Below, one piece after another: positions 1 to 5,146 of a DNA stretch of 7,342 nt. The notes under the pieces are model-generated. The model ran no database searches, had not been told where the DNA came from, and saw only the letters and a program-made list of their open reading frames with translations. Position numbers and translations under genes: made by a program. How positions within the stretch are numbered: position 1 is the first letter of the stretch; each line of letters opens with the position of its first letter. Where the stretch lies: assembly GCA_008501785.1 (NCBI GenBank), contig QQUD01000934.1, positions 1-7,342 of the forward strand, written 5' to 3'. The DNA comes from Chloroflexota bacterium. GTDB taxonomy: Bacteria; Chloroflexota; Anaerolineae; Promineifilales; Promineifilaceae.

Positions 1-258
1 CCAACAGCGACCAATACACCGCTGCCACCGCCACCAACAGCGACTAATACACCGCTGCCACCGCCACCAACAGCGACCAATACACCGCTGCCACCGCCAC
101 CAACAGCGACCAACACACCATTACCACCACCACCAACAGCGACCAATACACCATTGCCGCCACCACCGCCTACGGCAACCCATACACCGTTGCCACCGCC
201 ACCAACGGCAACAAACACGCCATTACCACCGCCAACGGCGACCAGCACACCGGTTGCA
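1..258 (+). repeat. 33-nt tandem repeat encoding PTATNTPLPPP
   Basis: Units begin with CCAACAGCGAC or a close variant at 1, 34, 67, 100, 133, 169, 202 and 232. The period is 33 nt, except one 36-nt unit (extra Pro, 133-168) and one 30-nt unit (one Pro fewer, 202-231). The first units are nearly identical, and divergence grows toward the 3' end (ACAGCG becomes ACGGCA, Asn becomes His or Ser). This fits recent expansion at the upstream side. The array continues past the left edge, so copy number is unknown and assembly here may be unreliable. Confidence 0.95.
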
Positions 259-1011
259 TCTAGTGACTTGGTTTATTTCTCTACTTTGCGGAATACGGCC
301 GTTTCCGGCGTCACCGGCACCAACGACGATGCAGACATCTACAGTTGGAATGGCACCTCATTTGCACGATTCTTTGACGCGTCGGCAGCAGGTTTACCGG
401 GCAATGCAGACATTGACGGCTTAGTTGTAATCGATGAGAACACCATCTACATGTCATTCAACCGCAATGGTGGCGTCAACGTGCCCGGAATAGGCATCGT
501 TCAGGACGAAGATATTGTGCGCTACGATGCGGGAAGCTGGACACTCTACCTGGATGGGAGTGCAGTCGGTTTGAGTCAAAGTCACGGCGAAGACATTGAT
601 GCATTTGAAATCATCAATGGCACAACCCTCATCCTTTCCACAGTCGGGAATGTCGAACCCAATCCATCATTACCGGGTACACAACGAGATGAAGATGTGC
701 TGCAATGTGTTCACAACGGCATTGCGCCTATCACATCATGCTCTTGGAGCAACTATCTCGATGGCAGCGACATCGCCCTAAACAACTCTGGCAATGAAGA
801 TGTGAAAGGCATCGCTCTCAATGCCACAGGCGATTTGATGTTAAGCACGCACGGTACCTATGCAGTCTCTGGTTTAAGCGGTGACGGCAATGACATTTTC
901 ACATGTAGCGGCACAACTACCGGGTCTAGTTCAGCATGTGCTTCCTTCTTGCTATTCATGGATGGCGGCACTGCAATACCAGATACCATTGATGCAATCG
1001 ACCTGCCTTAA
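1..1011 (+). CDS. Surface/secreted protein with Pro/Thr repeat stalk and four blade-like repeats (5' truncated)
   Basis: The frame is open from base 1 to the TAA at 1009-1011, giving 336 visible residues; the start and any signal peptide lie left of the window. A TTG at 154 sits inside the repeat tract and is not a credible start. Residues 1-86 are an 11-residue Pro/Thr repeat (PTATNTPLPPP), a disordered wall-spanning stalk common in Chloroflexota exported proteins. Residues 90-336 form four tandem repeats of about 58-69 residues, each running roughly LxLS, then V-x-G-x-x-G, then DxDI, then a W/F region with YLDGS-x-x-GL, then DIDA. Examples are FFDASAAGL, YLDGSAVGL, YLDGSDIAL and the degenerate FMDGGTAIP. 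This suggests a beta-propeller-like fold, possibly with acidic metal sites. Blades 3 and 4 each hold a C-x10-C pair (C236/C247, C302/C313), likely disulfides, which fits an extracytoplasmic location. No enzyme motif is seen and the function is unknown. A hairpin follows the stop. Confidence 0.85.
   Translation, partial: PTATNTPLPPPPTATNTPLPPPPTATNTPLPPPPTATNTPLPPPPTATNTPLPPPPPTATHTPLPPPPTATNTPLPPPTATSTPVASSDLVYFSTLRNTAVSGVTGTNDDADIYSWNGTSFARFFDASAAGLPGNADIDGLVVIDENTIYMSFNRNGGVNVPGIGIVQDEDIVRYDAGSWTLYLDGSAVGLSQSHGEDIDAFEIINGTTLILSTVGNVEPNPSLPGTQRDEDVLQCVHNGIAPITSCSWSNYLDGSDIALNNSGNEDVKGIALNATGDLMLSTHGTYAVSGLSGDGNDIFTCSGTTTGSSSACASFLLFMDGGTAIPDTIDAIDLP
268..1008 (+). repeat. Four degenerate protein repeats (blade-like)
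   Basis: By eye the repeats fall at about 268-444, 445-627, 628-834 and 835-1008. Each opens with a hydrophobic strand ending in Ser (VYFS, IYMS, LILS, LMLS). A Gly-rich turn, an acidic DxD segment, a second strand ending in an F/Y-x-D-G/A-S/G turn, and an acidic DIDA/EDVKG segment follow. The last unit is shorter and may be the closing blade. Nucleotide identity between units is low, so this is an old duplication conserved at protein level. Confidence 0.75.
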
Positions 1012-1025
1012 TTTGATAATGTGAA

Positions 1026-1049
1026 TGGAGGATGTATTTGCATCCTCCA
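1026..1049 (+). terminator. Strong hairpin between the two surface-protein genes, possible terminator
   Basis: GGAGGATG (1027-1034) pairs with CATCCTCC (1041-1048) around a TATTTG loop. T1026-A1049 adds a ninth pair, and partial pairing continues outward to about 1021/1054. It starts 15 nt after the stop of the upstream gene. No clean U-tract follows (only TGTTTT about 10 nt later), so it may be an imperfect intrinsic terminator, an mRNA 3'-end stabiliser or a processing site. It overlaps an in-frame ATG at 1025, which argues against that ATG as the start of the next gene. Confidence 0.55.
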
Positions 1050-1069
1050 CTCATGATGTGTTTTGGCTC

Positions 1070-1074
1070 AAGGA
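1070..1074 (+). promoter_or_regulatory. Ribosome binding site fixing the start at 1082
   Basis: AAGGA lies seven bases before ATG 1082. The in-frame ATG at 1025 has no comparable site and lies in the hairpin. Its extra 19 residues would also precede a normal signal peptide. Confidence 0.7.
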
Positions 1075-1081
1075 TTGGGAA

Positions 1082-2698
1082 ATGAAACGTATAAATTTCC
1101 AAAAGACCTTTATCGTTACCAATTTATTGGCTCTTTTTTGCTTGGCATTCTTCCTAATCTCCTGGTCGCCATCAAACATCTCCGCACAAACAGCTTTATC
1201 CCCAATAGATTGCACCACCATGACCTCGCCGGTTCTGGCGTTTGAGGTTTCCAAAGGGCAAAATCCAAACGATGTGTCTGACTTCCTCGCAGATTTGCAA
1301 GGGATGGGGATTGCCATTGGCACCTTTGATATGGCACTCAACAGCGAATTTCCTGCCTGTTTAGATACGCTGGTCATTCATGGTTTGGCAAATAATCTTG
1401 GTTTATCAGGTTCCTACAGTATTGTGGACGCAGAGCGGATTAAAGGCTGGGTTGAGGCTGGTCATGGTGTGATGATTTCTGGGGATTGGGGTACAAACAA
1501 ATACCCAACACAAAATGTATTTCAAAATTTTGGCTATGCGCAGCTCGGTGGTGTTGTGGAAGATGTCACCGATCACGATCCAGCCGGGCCGGCCATTTCA
1601 CCTTATGCATGGGTCATTTACCAAACAGACAACTTTTTGCCCCATCCGGTATTGTCCAACACAAACACGTTGGAACTGCAAGCCAGTGGCTGGTTTGATT
1701 CGGCTGCAAACGCCATTGTCAAAACGGACCTAGATGCGAATCCGAGTGATGTGCCGGTTGTAGCGGCGTTTGAGCAAGGCATTGGCTGTGCGTTTTTAAC
1801 GGCCGATAGCAACTGGTATGCCACAGATAGCGGCAGCGGTGGCTATTTTAAACAAGATAACGCCCAAATTGCCCAACAAGCTGCCGATTGGCTGCTTAAT
1901 TGTGAAAACCTGATAATTGATACACCTCCAACTCCTACGCCTGTCACCACGCCTGTCTCCACGCCTGTTTCTACTTCTGTTTCTACTTCTGTTTCTACTT
2001 CTGTTCCTACTTCTGTTCCGACGCCTGTTTCCACCCCAGTTCCTACCCCAGTTCCTACTCTTATTCCTGCGCCTACGATTGTCAATGGACTATTTTTACC
2101 GATGATAATGAACAACTATTGTGAGGGCAGGGGATTGGACATTATTTTGGCTATTGATTCATCATTAAGCATGTTGGACCCAACCGAACCCAATGGACCC
2201 ACGCGGCTTAGTGCTGCTCAAGAGGCTGCTGTTGAATTTTTGTCGTTTCTCAATTTCACATTGGATCAGGCAGGAGTGGTTTCTTTTAATAACACGGCCG
2301 TTCTCGACCACCCCTTCAGCACAGACAAAACCAGCCTAAAAAATACGATTAACGGGCTTGATACAGATTATGATACCCGCATCGATCTGGCAATATCTAT
2401 TTCTGAACAAGAACTGACGGGGTCCCGCCACAAATTAAGCAACGACCCAATTCTGATTTTGCTAAGTGATGGGAGACCTTGGGGAACAACAGAAACGGCC
2501 GTTTACGACGCTGCCACCCACGCCAAAGCAGCAGGCATCACCATTTACACCATCGGTTTAGGTGAGAATGCCAACCAAACAATTCTTAAAGGTATTGCCA
2601 CAACCAGCACAAACCACTATTATTACACTCCTTCTACTACCGAATTGTCAGCAATCTATGCCAAAATTGCTGCATCATTACCATGTTACGGAGGGTAA
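1082..2698 (+). CDS. Secreted protein: amidotransferase-fold-like domain, Pro/Ser/Thr linker, von Willebrand A domain
   Basis: The product is 538 residues. Residues 1-36 form a Sec signal peptide: MKR, a hydrophobic core, then cleavage near ISAQ. Residues about 44-275 resemble the class I amidotransferase/ThuA-like fold. There is an early DTLVIHG strand (95-101), then IKGWVEAGHGVMISGDWG (120-137), then FEQGIGCAFLTADSNW (230-245) and DNAQIAQQAADWLLNC (259-274). No nucleophile elbow is evident, so it is probably non-catalytic and may bind a ligand. Residues about 281-333 are a four-residue-period linker of PVPT/SVST type. GLFLPMIMNN (336-345) is the usual Chloroflexota linker end. Residues about 350-533 are a VWA domain with a complete MIDAS: D359-x-S361-x-S363, T432 and D463 in LLSDGRP. 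It should therefore bind a divalent cation and a protein ligand. C347 and C535 bracket the VWA domain and probably form a disulfide. The role is likely adhesion or surface-complex assembly; the ligand is unknown. Confidence 0.88.
   Translation: MKRINFQKTFIVTNLLALFCLAFFLISWSPSNISAQTALSPIDCTTMTSPVLAFEVSKGQNPNDVSDFLADLQGMGIAIGTFDMALNSEFPACLDTLVIHGLANNLGLSGSYSIVDAERIKGWVEAGHGVMISGDWGTNKYPTQNVFQNFGYAQLGGVVEDVTDHDPAGPAISPYAWVIYQTDNFLPHPVLSNTNTLELQASGWFDSAANAIVKTDLDANPSDVPVVAAFEQGIGCAFLTADSNWYATDSGSGGYFKQDNAQIAQQAADWLLNCENLIIDTPPTPTPVTTPVSTPVSTSVSTSVSTSVPTSVPTPVSTPVPTPVPTLIPAPTIVNGLFLPMIMNNYCEGRGLDIILAIDSSLSMLDPTEPNGPTRLSAAQEAAVEFLSFLNFTLDQAGVVSFNNTAVLDHPFSTDKTSLKNTINGLDTDYDTRIDLAISISEQELTGSRHKLSNDPILILLSDGRPWGTTETAVYDAATHAKAAGITIYTIGLGENANQTILKGIATTSTNHYYYTPSTTELSAIYAKIAASLPCYGG
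1922..2077 (+). repeat. 12-nt repeat encoding PVPT/SVST linker
   Basis: A four-codon unit (CCTGTTTCTACT / TCTGTTTCTACT and relatives) repeats about a dozen times. It encodes alternating P/S-V-S/P-T, a flexible extracellular hinge between the two folded domains. Third positions and Pro/Ser codons vary between copies, so the array is older than the 33-nt array at the left edge. Confidence 0.85.
2690..2695 (+). promoter_or_regulatory. Shine-Dalgarno inside the 3' end of the VWA gene
   Basis: GGAGGG, the last two sense codons of the VWA gene (Gly-Gly), lies four bases before ATG 2700. The intervening bases contain that gene's TAA (2696-2698). Start and stop are one base apart, which suggests translational coupling. 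Confidence 0.75.
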
Positions 2699-2699
2699 T

Positions 2700-2882
2700 A
2701 TGAAGTCGTTCATCGTCATCCTGATACTGCTTTGGATTGTAATTTCAGCAATAGTCATTCTATTTGTTGTTGTTCTCTCATCTCGTCTAGGCAGGCAAGA
2801 ATTAGACATAACCTACCAAGAGAATTTTGAGGAAGAAGAGTCAGATACCTTTGATTTAAACGAATCATGTGCAATTTTATGA
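2700..2882 (+). CDS. Small single-pass membrane protein with acidic tail
   Basis: The product is 60 residues. Residues 4-26 are an uninterrupted Ile/Val/Leu helix (MKSFIVILILLWIVISAIVI, then LFVVVL). SSRLGR follows, then an acidic tail (ENFEEEESDTFDLNE, 41-55) ending in CAIL. The Arg residues directly after the helix suggest a cytoplasmic C-terminus by the positive-inside rule. I recognise no family. The start is set by a strong Shine-Dalgarno within the end of the VWA gene and one-base spacing to its stop, so the product is probably made with the VWA protein and may partner or regulate it (inference). A hairpin follows 34 nt after the stop. The gene falls below common ORF-length cut-offs, and a longer in-frame reading from 2562 only overlaps the VWA gene. 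Confidence 0.7.
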   Translation: MKSFIVILILLWIVISAIVILFVVVLSSRLGRQELDITYQENFEEEESDTFDLNESCAIL

Positions 2883-2916
2883 TCAAACTAAACAATAGCT
2901 GCTCTCTAAAACCGTA

Positions 2917-2937
2917 GGACAAAACGCTGTTTTGTCC
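2917..2937 (+). terminator. Hairpin after the VWA/small-membrane-protein pair
   Basis: GGACAAAA (2917-2924) and TTTTGTCC (2930-2937) pair perfectly around CGCTG. No U-tract follows, because the T's lie inside the stem, so termination would be weak. It may instead be a transcript-end stabiliser. It separates the VWA unit from the downstream lipoprotein gene. Confidence 0.45.
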
Positions 2938-2973
2938 AATCAAACAAGCTTCTATTGCGCAAAAGTGTACAGC

Positions 2974-2978
2974 AAGGA
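2974..2978 (+). promoter_or_regulatory. Ribosome binding site of the HWH lipoprotein gene
   Basis: AAGGA lies nine bases before ATG 2988. This supports that ATG over the in-frame TTG at 2955, which would place extra residues before the lipoprotein signal. Confidence 0.6.
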
Positions 2979-2987
2979 CAAGCCGCT

Positions 2988-3434
2988 ATGAAGGCGATAA
3001 TAAATAGCAAAAAAACAATTCAAACCATCTTACTCATAGGGTTCATCATTTTCGCAGCTGCTTGTGGCAACAATGCCACCACAGATACCACGGGAAACAC
3101 AAACGCTAGCAGACCAGACCCTGTGTTCGAAAACCGTGTTCCCAATAATGGTGCCGCTGTCAAAATTGTGTCTCCCACAACCGGCGCAACCGTGCAAAAA
3201 GGAACCCAAGTCATCCTTGAAATTGAAACCACCAATTTTGACATGTCTGACGAAGGGAAGCATTGGCATGTGTATGTCGACGGCCAATCGTGGGGCATGG
3301 TCACTGGTGGCAACATGGACCAACCGCTAACAGGGCTTGGATCAGGTGAGCACGAAATTGGTGTTTATCTATCCATCGAAACTCACGAAGAATTAGAGGA
3401 AGGAGATAGCATCACAATTGTTGTGAGTGAATAG
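2988..3434 (+). CDS. Lipoprotein with HWHVYVDG-type beta-sandwich domain
   Basis: The product is 148 residues. A type II signal peptide (MKAIINSKK, then TIQTILLIGFIIFAAAC) has its lipobox Cys at 26, so the protein is expected to be lipid-anchored outside the membrane. A short Asn/Thr-rich spacer precedes the domain at about 59-148. That domain begins VKIVSPTTGATVQKG and carries GKHWHVYVDG (90-99), SGEHEIGVYLS (119-129) and ETHEELEEGDSITIVV. The layout of an SPxxGATV strand, an HWH...DG centre and a G-x-H-x-I strand matches small Ig-like/DUF4399-like exported domains. His92, His94, His122 and His133, with Met86, Met104 and Met110, could form a metal (copper) site, but this is inference. The next gene encodes a YtkA/FixH-like lipoprotein, a fold often found with copper or cytochrome-oxidase genes. 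The exact role is unknown. Confidence 0.8.
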   Translation: MKAIINSKKTIQTILLIGFIIFAAACGNNATTDTTGNTNASRPDPVFENRVPNNGAAVKIVSPTTGATVQKGTQVILEIETTNFDMSDEGKHWHVYVDGQSWGMVTGGNMDQPLTGLGSGEHEIGVYLSIETHEELEEGDSITIVVSE

Positions 3435-3503
3435 TCTGTTATTAGAAGATGTCCAGAGATCCAGGGTTTCATAAACCTCAGATGTCTAAACACGGGTCGC
3501 ATC

Positions 3504-3926
3504 ATGAAAAAAATTCCCATTGCCCTCATCATTATTTCATTATTTTGGCTGTCTAGCTGCTCTGGCAGCAGCCAACAGGCAGAAACCATCGATTTAATCA
3601 ATATCGAAATGGTAACCCCCCTATTCCCCCCTATTGTGGGTATGGGGGAGCTGGTTTTGCAAGTGACAGATGCACAAACTGGCTTGCCAATTTCTGATGC
3701 GTATCTTTCTGTGAAAGGGGACATGGATCATGATGGGATGGTGCCAGTGCTGTCATCGGCCAAGGCAGGTACGGATGGGGAATACGTCATCCCATTTGAG
3801 TGGACGATGGGTGGGGATTGGATTGTGAATATCAATGCTTCTTTGTCAGATGGTTCGTTGGTGGAGAAAAATTTAGAGATGGTCGTTGATGGTGACGAAA
3901 TCACTTGTGCGCCAATTACAGATTAA
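3504..3926 (+). CDS. YtkA/FixH-like lipoprotein
   Basis: The product is 140 residues. The signal MKKIPIALIIISLFWLSSC has its lipobox Cys at 19. Residues about 46-128 follow the YtkA-like pattern. GMGELVLQVTDAQTGLPISDA (46-66) is a strand plus a D-x-x-x-G-x-P-I turn. MDHDGM (74-79) stands where this family has a Met/His-rich MPxMGM-type loop. A Gly-x-Tyr strand and TMGGDWIVNI (101-110) follow, equivalent to the MxGxW strand. YtkA/FixH domains are extracytoplasmic and associated with metal handling or cytochrome-oxidase assembly; whether that applies here is not shown. The Shine-Dalgarno is weak (a GGGT shortly upstream), and the start is chosen by the signal peptide. The gene lies 69 nt after the HWH lipoprotein gene and is probably co-transcribed. 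It ends tail-to-tail with the minus-strand gene, sharing TTAA. Confidence 0.8.
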   Translation: MKKIPIALIIISLFWLSSCSGSSQQAETIDLINIEMVTPLFPPIVGMGELVLQVTDAQTGLPISDAYLSVKGDMDHDGMVPVLSSAKAGTDGEYVIPFEWTMGGDWIVNINASLSDGSLVEKNLEMVVDGDEITCAPITD

Positions 3927-5077
3927 CTCATAATCATCGATGCAATGGCTTTACTAGCCAGCCTGACACCATTCAAATGTAACATAGCTGACGGGGGAGG
4001 CGTCGTAGTTTTATGTGGGATGTTGATATTTCGATTCAATTTTAATTCAGATTCGATAGATAAATCATGAATTTGAGCCAGGCCAGCACGAAAAAGGGCG
4101 CGCGCCCGCATCATGTAATCTGGGGGCGTTTGTGGGCCAATTAAATAAAGTGTTTGTTTATTTCGCGCAATCACATTGCAGACAGAAGCGTAGCTGGCAT
4201 TGCATACCACAAGATCAGCCAAATCAATAAATTGATGACACAGCGATAAATCAAAGTTTACATTGTCAATTGACCAATGTTCAAGGGATGTCAAAAAATC
4301 ACGAATTTGTTGAATTGTTAATTTTGAATCAATAAGCAGTGAAAGATGAATCGGTAATTGAGCATTTTCTATCAAATTATTGCGACTAAAAAATTGTGTG
4401 CAATTATCGATTGCCTCATCCGAATCCACGACTATCAGTATCGAAAATTTATCACTTATGAGTTGAGTCGTTGCCAGCGGGATGGAGCAATTATTCAAAT
4501 AATTTAAGTAACCGCATTCAACAACTTTAACGGCCGTTGACACCGGCATATGATACGCCATAATCGGATCGAACAAATCCCGCTGCCCATAAAGCAGAAT
4601 GCGGTCATAAAACTTATCCAACAATTGATAAATGCCATTGAGCTGCCATGATACCTGAATCGATTGGGGAGATGCTTCCACATCTTGCATGCCGTACACT
4701 ATTTTTGTGTGTGGTGACCACGCCTTTAGAAAGTGTAGCGCGGGCAAAATTTCACCATTTAAGCCCGAGGCAACCCGATCTACTAACAGCAAATGGGGTT
4801 GGAACTGATAAATTGCATCAAGAATGTGTTCTTCTCGTTTTCGCTGTGCTTTTTTAGAGGCTGTTTTCCCCGACGTTGCGTAACCTTCTGCTGATTTGGG
4901 AATAACCGAGACATCAACACCCATTGGTAGCGATGCTTCAGGCAACGCTTTTGTAATTAATTTTTGTTTTACATTTGGTAAATCTTGTACCAGTTGATGC
5001 GCGATAGCCAGATAACGTTGTAAGCTGTGGTGATTGTCATCAGGTAAATAGAATAGAATCCGAGGTTGATACGTCAT
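3923..5077 (-). CDS. MurG/COG4671-like GT-B glycosyltransferase homologue with degenerate motifs
   Basis: The product is 384 residues from ATG 5077, which has AGGGAG (5085-5090) seven bases upstream. An in-frame ATG at 5125 and a TTG at 5140 have no such site. The N-terminal half reads RILFYLP, LAIAHQLVQDLP, LPMGVDVSVIPKS, a Lys/Arg-rich helix, QPHLLLVDRVASGLNGEILPAL (about 94-114), a YGMQDVEASP strand, YDRILLYGQRDLFDP and CGYLNYL (188-194). This is the order of predicted glycosyltransferases of COG4671, relatives of MurG. The C-terminal half has DLADLVVCNASYASVCNVIA (285-304) and DYMMRARALFRAGL (320-333) where the donor-binding region is expected. The usual GLGH loop is replaced by DDNHHS (13-18), and the expected NTxCE and EQ residues are altered, so activity is uncertain. 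The gene is AT-rich compared with its upstream neighbour. It is third in a minus-strand operon, 69 nt after the GT-C gene. Confidence 0.75.
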   Translation of the reverse strand: MTYQPRILFYLPDDNHHSLQRYLAIAHQLVQDLPNVKQKLITKALPEASLPMGVDVSVIPKSAEGYATSGKTASKKAQRKREEHILDAIYQFQPHLLLVDRVASGLNGEILPALHFLKAWSPHTKIVYGMQDVEASPQSIQVSWQLNGIYQLLDKFYDRILLYGQRDLFDPIMAYHMPVSTAVKVVECGYLNYLNNCSIPLATTQLISDKFSILIVVDSDEAIDNCTQFFSRNNLIENAQLPIHLSLLIDSKLTIQQIRDFLTSLEHWSIDNVNFDLSLCHQFIDLADLVVCNASYASVCNVIARNKQTLYLIGPQTPPDYMMRARALFRAGLAQIHDLSIESELKLNRNINIPHKTTTPPPSAMLHLNGVRLASKAIASMIMS

Positions 5078-5084
5078 GCCTCTT

Positions 5085-5090
5085 CTCCCT
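5085..5090 (-). promoter_or_regulatory. Ribosome binding site of the GT-B gene
   Basis: AGGGAG on the minus strand lies seven bases before ATG 5077 and decides the start against the in-frame ATG at 5125. Confidence 0.65.
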
Positions 5091-5146
5091 ACTGTTTCGT
5101 CAAACGAATAATGGTGAATACCCATAACGCAGCGAAACAATTAAAC

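Noticed and set aside
1..258. CRISPR-like regular repeats at the left edge
   Set aside because: The units are contiguous with no unique spacers and are in frame with a protein linker.
989..1020. TTGATG and GATAAT as a promoter before the VWA gene
   Set aside because: The spacer is 20 bases and the -35 match is poor. In AT-rich text such pairs arise by chance.
1843..2115. Minus-strand Val/Gly/Thr/Glu-rich and plus-strand Leu/Phe-rich frames across the linker
   Set aside because: They are frame shadows of the 12-nt linker repeat inside the VWA gene.
2871..2882. C-terminal CAIL resembling a CaaX prenylation box
   Set aside because: Bacteria lack this processing for their own proteins; four residues match easily by chance.
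3464..3478. GGTTT-CAT-AAACC hairpin between the two lipoprotein genes
   Set aside because: Only five pairs plus a wobble, with no U-tract; too weak to call a terminator.
5075..5140. Longer start for the GT-B gene (TTG 5140 or ATG 5125)
   Set aside because: Neither has a Shine-Dalgarno, and the family pattern begins near RILFYLP just after ATG 5077, which has AGGGAG at good spacing.
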